A DNA stretch of 64,000 bases, taken from contig JBBIRW010000007.1 in the NCBI GenBank assembly GCA_037441565.1, positions 54,938 to 118,937 of the forward strand, written 5' to 3'. The position numbers were made by a program, and so were the translations under genes. The DNA comes from JBBIRW01 sp037441565. GTDB taxonomy: Bacteria; Desulfobacterota; JBBIRW01. Shown here piece after piece: positions 8,443 through 16,597 of the stretch. The first letter of the stretch is position 1, and every line of letters begins with the position of its first letter. The notes under the pieces are model-generated. The model searched no databases. It was not told the DNA's origin and worked only from the letters and a program-made list of their open reading frames with translations.

Positions 8443-9825
8443 CTAAAAAACTTTTGACAATTCAGAAAACAGATATACAAAACTTTTAATGCCGCCGCTT
8501 GCCTGTCCCCAATCGAAGTTTTCATTGGGACCATGGTAGTTGTGCTCTGGTAAACTAAGACCCATAAATATCACGGGTGCCTTAAGATATCTTTTCAAGG
8601 AAAGCACTGCTCCTATTGAACCTCCCTCGCGGACAAAAACCGGCCTTTTTCCAAATCCATATTTAATAGCCCTCGCCACAGCATCCGCATATACACCGCT
8701 CCTTTCTCCAGAAAAGGGGTGGAGAAAGGCAAGACCACGAAGTTTTATGTCGGGATTTAATCTCTTTACATGACCCTTTAAGATTCTAAATATGCTATGT
8801 GGATCCTGATCAGGAACAAGCCTCATGCTTATCTTTGCCTCTGCCCAAGAGGGAACGACTGTTTTAAGGGCTGGACCGGGATAGGAACTGTTAATGACAT
8901 GGACCTCAAAGGTTGGACTTCCCCATATTCTTAGAAGTGTTTCCCTCCTCTCCCTGGATCTGAGAGACCTTAGACCATGAACCCGCATGAATTCCCTTAA
9001 ACTGAATCCTGATGAGATAAAATCCCTCATCTCCCTCTCACTCACCCTTCTTACATCTTTATAAAATCCTGGAATTTTAACTCTTCCAGAATGCGCATCG
9101 TGAAGTTTTGAAATGACATCGCAAAGCTCTGCTAAAGGGTTCCTTGCAGCTCCTCCAGTTAACCCTGAGTGACTTTCTCTTTCCGCAGTCTCAAGTCTCA
9201 TCGACACAGCAAGAAGACCGCGCAGAAAATAGGAGATAGCAGGCCTCTTCCTTGAGATCCATACAGTATCGGAAATAATAATACAATCAGACCTCAACAT
9301 CCCTCTGTGCGTCTCAAGGAAATCCTCAAAGGAAGGGCTCCCAATTTCCTCCTCACACTCCCAGAGCAGCCTTATGTTTACAGGAATTCTCTTTTCAAAT
9401 GCAAATCTTGCAGCAAAGAGTGCAGTAAGTGCAGGACCTTTATCATCCGTGCAACCCCTCCCATAATAGACATCGCCCTTTTTATAGAAATTAAAAGGAT
9501 CGGTTTCCCAGCCCTCTTCGCCTGCTGGCTGGACATCCAAATGATTATATATGGTTATCCATGGTGCTTTTTCCGAAATCTGAAATGACCCAACAACAAC
9601 TGGATTCCCATCTGTATCATATCGGTCTCCATGACCTCCAAAATTCTTTATTATATCAACAGCAAAATCCGCTGCTCGATCGATGTTTCTTCTACAGGCA
9701 GGATCAGCGCTTACTGTAGGAATCCCCACCATCATGGAAAGCAACTCTTCAAAAGACATCCGGGAAGATGATATATAACGGTCAAGATCGTGGAATATCT
9801 TTTCAGTATTAAAGTGCGATCTCAT
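8443..9825 (-). CDS. M20-family metallopeptidase (dipeptidase-like)
   Basis: The 460-residue protein has the di-zinc M20 signatures in order: IYNHLDVQPAG (metal His and Asp) near residue 92, YYGRGCTDDKGPALTAL (bridging Asp), WECEEEIGSPSF (catalytic Glu and metal Glu), and the C-terminal GLSLPEHNYHGPNE with the last metal His. A dimerisation domain lies between. Length and motifs match the CNDP/dipeptidase branch, which hydrolyses dipeptides or related N-acyl amino acids in the cytoplasm. No signal peptide is visible. The gene is convergent with the orphan gene at 8055. Substrate is not predictable. Confidence 0.9.
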   Translation of the reverse strand: MRSHFNTEKIFHDLDRYISSSRMSFEELLSMMVGIPTVSADPACRRNIDRAADFAVDIIKNFGGHGDRYDTDGNPVVVGSFQISEKAPWITIYNHLDVQPAGEEGWETDPFNFYKKGDVYYGRGCTDDKGPALTALFAARFAFEKRIPVNIRLLWECEEEIGSPSFEDFLETHRGMLRSDCIIISDTVWISRKRPAISYFLRGLLAVSMRLETAERESHSGLTGGAARNPLAELCDVISKLHDAHSGRVKIPGFYKDVRRVSEREMRDFISSGFSLREFMRVHGLRSLRSRERRETLLRIWGSPTFEVHVINSSYPGPALKTVVPSWAEAKISMRLVPDQDPHSIFRILKGHVKRLNPDIKLRGLAFLHPFSGERSGVYADAVARAIKYGFGKRPVFVREGGSIGAVLSLKRYLKAPVIFMGLSLPEHNYHGPNENFDWGQASGGIKSFVYLFSELSKVF

Positions 9826-9868
9826 ATCGCATTTAAGTAAATCCCCATTTTCGGAGGTCTAATAATAG

Positions 9869-10246
9869 CATAAAATATTTGATAATTGGAGCACCCGTCC
9901 ATATAATTTAATAGATTTATTAAGCTCTCACCCCCTGAGGAGAATACAAAATGAGAAAAATAATTCATGTGCTGATTTCTTAATAACGGGCTCAATCACT
10001 GCCCTTGAAATTCAAGCATCTGGAATAGGTGGAGGTGGTTTATTTGTCCCACTCCCATTTATAGGAGGGGTTGGTCTTAAAGCAGGAAAAAGCGAAGCAC
10101 ATATAGGGCTCGACATGAGGGTAATAAGGGTTAAGGATGCAAAGATTGCCGTCAATAAAGCAGTGCTTATCATTACAGATAGCCTTGCAAAAAAGCATAT
10201 AACAGGAAGCATAGAAATTCCCTCAGCGGAAAAAGAAGAGAAGTAA
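9869..10246 (+). pseudogene. Remnant of a CsgG-like (curli/outer-membrane lipoprotein) gene
   Basis: The frame is open from 9869 to the TAA at 10244-10246 but has no ATG or plausible start with a ribosome site. In it, from about 9972, reads ADFLITGSITALEIQASG, GGGGLFVPLPFIGGVGLKAG, then AHIGLDMRVIRVKDAKI. This is the pattern of the C-terminal half of the CsgG/HfaB family (a G-S-I-T strand, glycine-rich insertion, then LDxRVID-type strand). The N-terminal half, lipoprotein signal and Cys are absent. An ATG at 9951 with a good GGAG site opens another frame and stops after ten codons, which fits decay by deletion or frameshift. I call it a degraded fragment of a CsgG-type gene. Confidence 0.6.
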
Positions 10247-10266
10247 ACAATATTCATAGGTGAATT

Positions 10267-10806
10267 ATGAAGATGAGCAAAAGAATCAATGATTCGGTTA
10301 TTGAAATTGTAAAAGGAGATATTACAAAACAGGATACAGAGGCAGTAGTTAATGCAGCCAATAAGGCTCTCGCACCTGGAGGTGGAGTAGCAGGAGCTAT
10401 ACACCGTGCAGCAGGACCGGAGCTCTGGGAGGAGTGCAGAACTCTTGGAGGGTGTGAAACAGGAGAGGCAAAGATTACATCTGCCTACAGACTTCCTAAC
10501 AGGTATGTAATACACACGGTGGGTCCTGTTTACAGCGGATCAGAGCAGGATGAGAAAGATCTGAGATCGTGCTATATAAATTCACTTAAGCTTGCAAACT
10601 CCCGTGGTATAAAAACAATAGCATTTCCTGCAATTAGCACAGGTGCATTTGGATATCCCATGGAGGATGCGGCAAGGGTTGCCATCAGGGCTGTAATCGA
10701 TTTTCTAAAGGAAAACGAAGGAATAGAGCTTGTCCGCTTTGTTCTCTATGATGATAAGGCATTTTCTATACACAAAGCGGTTCTCGAAGAGATAACAAGC
10801 AGTTAA
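10267..10806 (+). CDS. Macrodomain protein (ADP-ribose / O-acetyl-ADP-ribose hydrolase type)
   Basis: The 179-residue protein is a complete macrodomain. Visible are VKGDITKQDTEAVVNAANK (residues 16-34), the GGGVAGAIHRAAG loop, the AYRLPNRYVIHTVGPVY strand, and the ligand loop AISTGAFGYPMEDAA near 120. The Asn of NAAN and the G-rich loops match the MacroD/YmdB type that removes ADP-ribose from proteins or deacetylates O-acetyl-ADP-ribose. It is cytoplasmic. The start ATG at 10267 has AGGTG upstream; another in-frame ATG lies 6 bp downstream. It follows the CsgG remnant by 20 bp and is convergent with the AIR-synthase-like gene. Confidence 0.93.
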   Translation: MKMSKRINDSVIEIVKGDITKQDTEAVVNAANKALAPGGGVAGAIHRAAGPELWEECRTLGGCETGEAKITSAYRLPNRYVIHTVGPVYSGSEQDEKDLRSCYINSLKLANSRGIKTIAFPAISTGAFGYPMEDAARVAIRAVIDFLKENEGIELVRFVLYDDKAFSIHKAVLEEITSS

Positions 10807-10808
10807 AT

Positions 10809-11882
10809 TTACCTCCCGCTCTCCCTCGCCTCCCTCAATCCCCTCTCGAACGCAGCCCAGAAGGGATCTACTTTCGGGTGCTCAAGCTTCCTCTTTATCC
10901 CGCCGTCCATAATATGGATCCCCTCCTCTCTTGGAAGAACCTCGCCAACTATCGATGAAGGGATCCCTTTTTCATGGAGCCTTTGCAACACTTCCTTTGC
11001 CCGATGTGGTCTTACCGTGACGATGAGTGTCCCCTCACTTATTGAGCTGTAAGGATCTATCTGAAACAACTCACATATCTTCTTTACCGAATCTTTCACA
11101 ATTATCTTATCCTTATCCACAATCATCCCAACTCCTGATGCCTCTGCGATCTCGTAGAGACCTCCAAGAACTCCACATTCCGTTGCATCATGCATCGCAG
11201 TGACACCCTGATCCCTCACACCGACTTCAACAGCCGTCAATGCATCCTCAACAACACTCATCTCATAAAATATATCCTGAGCCTCCCTTGCAAAAGCCTC
11301 CCCAAAGACGCTTGCTATTTTATCACCAAAAGTTACTGCAAACAATCCCGATGCCTCAATTGCTGCACCTTTTGTGATTATTATGAGATCCCCAACCCTT
11401 GCATCCTTCGGTGTTATGAATCTATCCTTTCTTCCTATGCTTATTACCGTTGCACCGCCAATCATCGGATATGAGCAGCCATAGTATCTTCCTGTATGAC
11501 CTGCAACTATGGCAATCCCCAGTTTTTCACACTCCTCATGAATCATCATCCACATCAGCTTGAACTGCTCTGTATCCATCTCCATGGGAAGATTAAGATC
11601 AAAAGTGATGTATGCTGGCTTCAACCCTGATGTTGCTGCATCCGAAGCAAGAATGTGAACAGCAAACCATGCCGACCTCTCCCATCCATATTCGGGAACA
11701 ATGAAAACAGGATCAGTTGTCAATGCCATTACGTGATTCCCATCTATCTCAACAATACCAACATCAACCCCATGCATCGGACCCACAAGGACTTCCTTCC
11801 TCTTTCTGCCAAGATGAGGCAGTATTATCCCATCAAAGATCTCGCGTGATATCTTCCCGATCTCAGGCATTCTGTATTTCAT
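10809..11882 (-). CDS. AIR synthase / HypE-like (PurM superfamily) protein
   Basis: The 357-residue protein has the PurM-like two-domain layout. The N-terminal ATP-binding domain contains MALTTDPVFIVPEYG and AVHILASDAATSGLKPAYI, plus the IAIVAGHTGRYYG block. The C-terminal domain (about 175-330) begins VGDLIIITKGAAIEASGLFA and contains AMHDATECGVLGGLYEIAEAS. It resembles HypE and the separate family annotated AIR synthase-related. The C-terminal Cys essential for carbamoyl transfer in HypE (usually PRIC) is not present: the protein ends REARESGR. No hydrogenase genes are in the window, so a role other than hydrogenase maturation is likely. The product is unknown. Confidence 0.75.
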   Translation of the reverse strand: MKYRMPEIGKISREIFDGIILPHLGRKRKEVLVGPMHGVDVGIVEIDGNHVMALTTDPVFIVPEYGWERSAWFAVHILASDAATSGLKPAYITFDLNLPMEMDTEQFKLMWMMIHEECEKLGIAIVAGHTGRYYGCSYPMIGGATVISIGRKDRFITPKDARVGDLIIITKGAAIEASGLFAVTFGDKIASVFGEAFAREAQDIFYEMSVVEDALTAVEVGVRDQGVTAMHDATECGVLGGLYEIAEASGVGMIVDKDKIIVKDSVKKICELFQIDPYSSISEGTLIVTVRPHRAKEVLQRLHEKGIPSSIVGEVLPREEGIHIMDGGIKRKLEHPKVDPFWAAFERGLREARESGR

Positions 11883-11891
11883 TGTTTTTGA

Positions 11892-12470
11892 CTACTTTAA
11901 CCTTTCTTCAACAACATCCCAGTTTATATTTCTGAAAAATGCCTCAATGTAATCGGCCCTCTTTAATCCATAATCAATCATGAATGCATGCTCAAAGACA
12001 TCCATTATGAGGATGGGATTACATCCTGCAGGATGAGAAACATCATGTTCGTTTATCCAGAAATTTATCAGCCTTCCATTTGCAGGATCCTGATAAAGGA
12101 TCACCCAGCCAATGCCTCTCATTGTCCCGCATGATTTGAAATCTTTCTCCCACTGCTCATAGCTTCCAAAATCCTCGGCAATCTTTCTTGCTATCCTGCT
12201 TTCCTTCTTTATTCCACCCTTGCCACCGAGATTTTCAAAGTAATATTCATGAAGCCTCATCCCGTTAAACTCCCATCCCAGTCTCCTTTTTAGCTCCGCA
12301 TATTCGGGAGTCCCTGCCTTTCCATCTCTCAACATACTGTTTAACGTATCGATTAATTTGTTTGTGTTTGTTACATAACCCTGATAAAGGGTGAAGTGAT
12401 TTTTGAGCAGTGTTTCGCTGAATCCTTCAATACCTATAAGCTTGCTGTAATCTTTTGGATTGTAGCTCAT
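11892..12470 (-). CDS. sod: Superoxide dismutase (Fe/Mn family)
   Basis: The 192-residue protein has the Fe/Mn-SOD ligand set H25, H74 (MRLHEYYFENLGG), D157 and H161 (DVFEHAFMIDYG). There is no signal peptide, so it protects the cytoplasm from superoxide. The usual metal-specificity regions are divergent (GTMRGIGWVILY; INEHDVSHPAG), resembling the short Fe-type or cambialistic enzymes of anaerobes and thermophiles; metal preference is not decidable here. A strong AAGGAGG site precedes the ATG. It lies 9 bp upstream of the AIR-synthase-like gene in the same direction, and a ferritin, hemerythrin and rubredoxin follow nearby: an oxygen-defence neighbourhood. Confidence 0.93.
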   Translation of the reverse strand: MSYNPKDYSKLIGIEGFSETLLKNHFTLYQGYVTNTNKLIDTLNSMLRDGKAGTPEYAELKRRLGWEFNGMRLHEYYFENLGGKGGIKKESRIARKIAEDFGSYEQWEKDFKSCGTMRGIGWVILYQDPANGRLINFWINEHDVSHPAGCNPILIMDVFEHAFMIDYGLKRADYIEAFFRNINWDVVEERLK

Positions 12471-12598
12471 AAGATCCTCCTTTTGATTCTTTGTTCTTTA
12501 CTGAGCGATAGAAAATAAAAACTTAAGATAATTAATACCAATGGATCTCTCTAAATTCAATACCTTCTCTTGAATTAATGAGTTTTAATGTAGGGGAA

Positions 12599-12632
12599 GG
12601 AGGGGTCCATATCTCTCTTAATGGATCCCTCC
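12599..12632 (-). terminator. Inverted repeat downstream of the ferritin gene, probable terminator
   Basis: A 12-bp inverted repeat with one mismatch (GGAGGGGTCCAT and ATGGATCCCTCC, 10-base loop) starts 6 bp after the stop codon of the ferritin-like gene on the minus strand. There is no T-run after it, so it may end or only stabilise the transcript. Confidence 0.5.
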
Positions 12633-12638
12633 TGCTGA

Positions 12639-13076
12639 TCATTGTTCTTCTGCGAAGGTCTTGATTTGAAGGATGGCGCTGAATTTATCATCATGCCCTT
12701 CTTCATCCATTATAATCTCTTCAAGAATCCTCCTCGTCACAGGGTCACCCGCTTCCTCTGCGAGCTTTAGATGTTCTTTGTACAGTTTTATTGCCATCCT
12801 TTCACCATCGATGTCATCTTTTATCATCTTTTTGAGATCACCACCAACTTTTATCTCCCCCGGTTTTGTAACGGGTGTTCCACCAAGATAGTTTATCCTC
12901 TCCGCGAGTTTCTCAGCATGTTTCATCTCGTCGATGGCAATCTTTCTAAACATCTCGGAAATTTCGGGGCTTTCCAAACCTTCTGCCATAACATGATGCC
13001 ACATATATTGTGTTATAGCAGCAAGTTCAAGTGCGAGATCATCATTTAGTGCCTTTATAAGTTTTTCTTTTGACAT
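12639..13076 (-). CDS. Bacterioferritin / ferritin-like diiron protein
   Basis: From the ATG at 13076 the protein is 145 residues, a four-helix bundle of the ferritin/bacterioferritin superfamily. Diiron ligands are visible as E in LALELAAITQY, E-x2-H in AIDEMKHAEKL, E in DDIDGERMAIKLY and E-x2-H in MDEEGHDDKF. A longer in-frame start exists at 13130, but the ATG at 13076 follows a perfect AGGAGG, so the longer N terminus is rejected. The heme-binding Met of true bacterioferritin is not clearly placed (MWHHVM is a candidate). It should store iron or detoxify peroxide in the cytoplasm, next to SOD, hemerythrin and rubredoxin. Confidence 0.88.
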   Translation of the reverse strand: MSKEKLIKALNDDLALELAAITQYMWHHVMAEGLESPEISEMFRKIAIDEMKHAEKLAERINYLGGTPVTKPGEIKVGGDLKKMIKDDIDGERMAIKLYKEHLKLAEEAGDPVTRRILEEIIMDEEGHDDKFSAILQIKTFAEEQ

Positions 13077-13194
13077 GGATACCTCCTTTCTTCCTGTATA
13101 CAAATATATACTTCTGATAGAATACGCCACACATTATAGCAGGAGATATCCATATCATTCAATATCAATTTTTTATCTGCAACGAATCTCTCCC

Positions 13195-13758
13195 TCAGTG
13201 ATGCTCACCAAGGTAGACTTCACTTAGATGATGTAAAAGCTTATGATATTCCTCATGTTTTCCTGGGCCAATCCTCTCCCTCTCGATCCTTTCAAAGTTC
13301 TCCAAAAGCTCCTTTTCCTTTTCTACTGAAATGCGCATCTCGCCCATAGGGTAAAGGATGTTGTCTTCCTTGTAGATGTGATCCGTAAGAAGTGAAATAT
13401 AGCCCCTTGCGTTTTTTACAAAATCTACGGAAGCCTTTTCATCACCAGTCCTGTATCTCGAAAAAGCATCATTCATACCCCTCAGATAACTCCGACCCAT
13501 TTCATGTTCACTAAGCATAACACCGATTGGACCCCCTTCCTTTGGAATACCCAACTCCTCAAAAGCAGGGAATAGAAGGTCTTCCTCCTTCCCATGGTGA
13601 CACCTATCGGCAAATGTTCTGATGAAATCGATAATCTTTTCGATATCATCGGGCTTTACTCTCTCGTTTTTCTGAAGCATCTCACAAACCTTCTCCAGGA
13701 CTTTTAGCATAAGCTTTATTGCCTTATGTTCCTCTTTAAGTTGTTCAGTTGGTTTCAT
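13195..13758 (-). CDS. Hemerythrin-like domain protein
   Basis: The 187-residue protein has the hemerythrin HHE cation-binding pattern: LKEEHKAIKLML at residues 8-19, FADRCHHGKEEDLLFPAFEE at about 50-69, SEHEMGRSYL, LLTDHIYKEDNILYPMGE near 130 and EYHKLLHHL at the C terminus. It is a soluble diiron oxygen- or NO-binding protein, in bacteria linked to oxygen or NO sensing, transport or protection. It is encoded in the same direction as rubredoxin upstream and ferritin downstream. The C-terminal extension after the bundle is basic and His-rich (KHEEYHKLLHHL, ending GEHH). Confidence 0.9.
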   Translation of the reverse strand: MKPTEQLKEEHKAIKLMLKVLEKVCEMLQKNERVKPDDIEKIIDFIRTFADRCHHGKEEDLLFPAFEELGIPKEGGPIGVMLSEHEMGRSYLRGMNDAFSRYRTGDEKASVDFVKNARGYISLLTDHIYKEDNILYPMGEMRISVEKEKELLENFERIERERIGPGKHEEYHKLLHHLSEVYLGEHH

Positions 13759-13838
13759 GGTGATAACCTCCCATTCTGAAATTTCCTATATATTAAATCC
13801 ATCACCGGCAAAAATCTATGAGCGAAATCATATTCTGA

Positions 13839-14012
13839 TTATATTTCGCATACAAATTCGCTCTTAGGTGCACCGCATATGGGACAGACCCAGTCTTCGG
13901 GTAGTTGATCAAATGGTGTCCCTTCCCCAATATTTGATTCCGGATCTCCCTTCTCAGGATCATAAATATATCCACAGACTGTGCACCTGTATCTTAAAAA
14001 TGTATCGATCAT
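13839..14012 (-). CDS. rub: Rubredoxin
   Basis: This short gene encodes 57 residues. Reading from the ATG at 14012 gives the complete Fe(SCys)4 site: RCTVCGYIYDPEKGDPE (C10, C13) and DWVCPICGAPKSEFV (C43, C46), with the usual aromatic core residues Y15, W41 and F53. The ATG overlaps the stop of the NDH-2 gene (ATGA at 14009-14012), so the two are translationally coupled. Rubredoxins donate single electrons to oxygen- or superoxide-reducing partners. Here NDH-2, hemerythrin, ferritin and SOD surround it, suggesting a redox-stress role. Confidence 0.95.
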   Translation of the reverse strand: MIDTFLRYRCTVCGYIYDPEKGDPESNIGEGTPFDQLPEDWVCPICGAPKSEFVCEI

Positions 14013-15268
14013 CCTTTTACCTTCATGTTTTTTGGAAGTATTAATCTTATCGCCCTTTCATAAAAAATATAATCCCATGCCCAGTTTATCAAAACTATAA
14101 GCCTGTTTCTGAATCCGATAAGGTTAAAAAGATGGACACTAAGCCATATTACCCATGCAGGGAAACCAGTAAATCCAAAACCTCTCAGGTGTGCAACAGC
14201 TTTATTACGACCTATTGTAACCATCGTTCCCTTATCTATATATCTGAAAGGAAGGGGATCATCACCACGCAACTGACGGGCTATGTTTCTTCCTGCCCAA
14301 TGTCCCTGCTGAATTGCAACAGGTGCAATCATAGGGAGAACTTTTCCATCTTCCTCCAGATAAGCAAGGTCACCTATAACATAAATCCTTTGATCTTCCA
14401 TCACCTGGAGTGTGGGAAGAACAGGAACCCTTCCACCTTTAATAGTTCTCAAACCTGATTCCTCTGCTAATCTACTTCCACGAACACCTGCTGTCCATAC
14501 AACGGTTCCTGTATCAATCCTCTTTCCTTCCTTTAACAAGATATGATCTTCCGCTATCTCAGTAACAATACTGTTCAATCTCACATCAACACCCATTGAT
14601 TTAAGCCTATCAGCTGTATAAAGGGATAGTTTCTCAGGAATGCCAGGGAGAATAAAACCACTAGCCTCAATAAGGATCAGTTTTACTTCACTTATATCAA
14701 TGGTTGGAAAATCCTTTACAATAGGACCCCTTATAAGCTCTGCCAGCGCTCCTGCAAACTCCACACCTGTTGGGCCACCTCCAACTATACAGAATGTAAG
14801 CATCCTTCCTCTCTTTCCACTATCCCTTTCATGAACTGCATGTTCAAAGCATGAGAGTATATGATTCCTGAGGTAAATGGCATCATCCAATGTCTTTAAG
14901 GGAAAACTATATTCGGCTGCACCCTTCACATTAAAAAAATTTGATATACTTCCTGAGGCGATTATCAGGTAATCATAGCCAATAGTGAAGTCATCACCAA
15001 CGACCATCCTTCTCCTTATGTCAATACCCTCTACCTCCCCCATTATAAACCTTACTGATTGAAATTTTCTCAGGATACTCCTTACAGGATAGACAATATC
15101 CTCTGGCTCAAGCTCTGAGGCAGCAATTTGATATAGAAGCGGAAAAAAGGTATGATAATTATTCCTGTCTATAAGAACTATCTCTCCATCTATCTTGCTC
15201 AGCGATTTCAGTGCCCACAGTCCACCAAAACCAGCACCTATTATAACAATCCTTGGGGCTTCAGGCAT
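14009..15268 (-). CDS. ndh: Type II NADH dehydrogenase (NDH-2)
   Basis: The 419-residue flavoprotein has an N-terminal FAD fold (IVIIGAGFGGLWALKSL, residues 7-23) with NYHTFFPLLYQIAASELEPE, an NADH fold (FCIVGGGPTGVEFAGALAE, about 158-176), and the FAD/quinone-site blocks VIGDLAYLE and IAPVAIQQGHWAGRNIARQL (AxQxA-type region). The C terminus (WVIWLSVHLFNLIGFRN) is the amphipathic membrane-binding part. It oxidises NADH and reduces quinone at the cytoplasmic face of the membrane without pumping protons. It overlaps doxX by 1 bp (TGATG) and rubredoxin by 4 bp, forming an operon doxX-ndh-rubredoxin. Confidence 0.93.
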   Translation of the reverse strand: MPEAPRIVIIGAGFGGLWALKSLSKIDGEIVLIDRNNYHTFFPLLYQIAASELEPEDIVYPVRSILRKFQSVRFIMGEVEGIDIRRRMVVGDDFTIGYDYLIIASGSISNFFNVKGAAEYSFPLKTLDDAIYLRNHILSCFEHAVHERDSGKRGRMLTFCIVGGGPTGVEFAGALAELIRGPIVKDFPTIDISEVKLILIEASGFILPGIPEKLSLYTADRLKSMGVDVRLNSIVTEIAEDHILLKEGKRIDTGTVVWTAGVRGSRLAEESGLRTIKGGRVPVLPTLQVMEDQRIYVIGDLAYLEEDGKVLPMIAPVAIQQGHWAGRNIARQLRGDDPLPFRYIDKGTMVTIGRNKAVAHLRGFGFTGFPAWVIWLSVHLFNLIGFRNRLIVLINWAWDYIFYERAIRLILPKNMKVKG

Positions 15269-15669
15269 CAGGATTCTCCTTTATATCCTTTCAAATATCT
15301 ATAATCCAGACTCAAAGGATCAGGTTCAGCATAGAGATACATTAACAGACCACCCATTATCGCAAGATTTTTTAAAAACATGATTATCTGAAGTCTCTGA
15401 GAGAAGTCTGTATGGAAAATTATTGTTGTTGGTATTAAAAAGATCAGCAGCATTAAACTTCCCCATTTTGCCTTTATTCCAAGCAGAAGGGAAAGACCTC
15501 CGATTCCCTCGAGTAAAATTGCACCTATTAAGAAAAAACCAGGGTAAGGCATTCCATACGCCCTCATATAGTTTATCGTCCCTGATGGGTCGATTATCTT
15601 TGTTATACATGAAATGATAAAGATAATCGAAATAAATACCCTTGAAAGTAACAAAACTACACCCTTCAT
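15268..15669 (-). CDS. DoxX-family membrane protein
   Basis: From the ATG at 15669, with AGGAGG upstream, the protein has 133 residues and four predicted membrane helices. The first helix carries SCITKIIDPSGTINYMRAYG, and GAILLEGIGGLSLLLG is typical of the second DoxX helix. DoxX-type proteins are linked to quinone and redox-stress systems, but their chemistry is mostly undefined. A longer start at 15693 adds MLLEKEVF and is less likely because the ribosome site lies inside it. It is co-directional and overlapping with ndh, suggesting action near the NADH dehydrogenase or quinone pool. It is divergent from the SCO-oxidase operon. Confidence 0.85.
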   Translation of the reverse strand: MKGVVLLLSRVFISIIFIISCITKIIDPSGTINYMRAYGMPYPGFFLIGAILLEGIGGLSLLLGIKAKWGSLMLLIFLIPTTIIFHTDFSQRLQIIMFLKNLAIMGGLLMYLYAEPDPLSLDYRYLKGYKGES

Positions 15670-15751
15670 GAAAACCTCCTTTTCCAGCAGCAACTCAATT
15701 TTTTATTATATGATACGATCCTCCTCAATTAAATAACCTCCTTGCCAGTGA

Positions 15752-15780
15752 TTGATTCTGGGTGATTCAGTGATTATATT
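15752..15780 (+). promoter_or_regulatory. Candidate sigma-70 promoter of the oxidase-ACIII operon
   Basis: TTGATT (15752-15757) and TATATT (15775-15780) are separated by exactly 17 bases, just before the SCO gene. The predicted transcript leader would be only a few bases long, so either the leader is very short or the promoter is fortuitous. A TGATT word repeats four times across the same stretch. Confidence 0.4.
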
Positions 15781-15791
15781 AATCTTTGGAG

Positions 15792-16595
15792 ATGCGAATA
15801 GTATTTTTGCGAAGAATCTTTGCCTTCTTAGGAAAATATCTGCCCATAATAACTATTCTGTTAATCTCTTCCACATATCCGTTAAAGGCACATACAGATG
15901 CGATGGAAGAGAGGAAAGAGGTAATTATAGAGGATAGAACAGGTAAATTTATCCCTCTTGATCTGGATTTTACCGATGAGAATGGGAAGGTTGTTTCGAT
16001 CAAGGAACTCTTTAAGAAGCCGGTGATACTTTCTCCTGTTTACTTCAGCTGTCCCAATGTTTGCAATCTCCTTCTTGAAGAGATTGCCCGTCTTATTGAT
16101 AAGATGGAAGCAGAACCAGGAAGGGACTACTCCATAATAACATTTAGTTTTGATGAAAATGATAAGCCGGAAAAGGCACTTGAAAAAAAGAGGATTTTTC
16201 AAAAGATCATCAAGAAAAAAATTCCTGATGATTCATGGAAATTCCTCACAGGAGATAGAGAATCAATTAAAAGACTCACCGATGCAATCGGGTTTAATTT
16301 CAAAAGAAAGGGCGATGAATTTATACATCCTGTTTCACTGGTTGTTCTTTCAAGTGACGGTAAGATTATCCGTTATGTTCCTGGAAAGGCACTCCTTCCA
16401 TTCGATCTGAAAATGGCTATTGCGGAGGCATCTGAAGGAAGAACGGGGGCAACTATAAATAAAGTGCTTCTTCTCTGCTACAGTTATGATCCCCAAGGCA
16501 GGAGATACGTGCTTAATATAACAAGGATTGGAGGTGTAATTATACTACTTTCACTTGCTGGATTCTCAATATTTCTTCTGAGAAACAGGAGTTAA
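15792..16595 (+). CDS. SCO1/SenC-type copper chaperone for cytochrome oxidase
   Basis: The 267-residue protein has an N-terminal signal anchor (about residues 8-30), a periplasmic thioredoxin-fold SCO domain with the copper motif CPNVC (about C87 and C91), FSFDENDKPEKAL, and the copper His in EFIHPVSLVVL. A second C-terminal membrane helix follows (IGGVIILLSLAGFSIFLL). It delivers copper to CuA of cytochrome oxidase subunit II or maintains its thiols. The ATG at 15792 is used; an in-frame TTG lies 6 bp upstream. It is the first gene of the long operon and ends 2 bp before coxA. Its two-helix layout matches the SCO half of the fusion protein at 35510-37285. Confidence 0.9.
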   Translation: MRIVFLRRIFAFLGKYLPIITILLISSTYPLKAHTDAMEERKEVIIEDRTGKFIPLDLDFTDENGKVVSIKELFKKPVILSPVYFSCPNVCNLLLEEIARLIDKMEAEPGRDYSIITFSFDENDKPEKALEKKRIFQKIIKKKIPDDSWKFLTGDRESIKRLTDAIGFNFKRKGDEFIHPVSLVVLSSDGKIIRYVPGKALLPFDLKMAIAEASEGRTGATINKVLLLCYSYDPQGRRYVLNITRIGGVIILLSLAGFSIFLLRNRS

Positions 16596-16597
16596 TT

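Noticed and set aside
10012..10515. Long minus-strand frame covering the CsgG remnant and the macrodomain gene
   Set aside because: The opposite strand holds the clear macrodomain and CsgG motifs; this antisense frame has a low-complexity, Cys/Ser-rich translation.
10809..11882. Hydrogenase maturation protein HypE
   Set aside because: The essential C-terminal Cys motif is absent and no hydrogenase genes are nearby; called AIR-synthase/HypE-like only.
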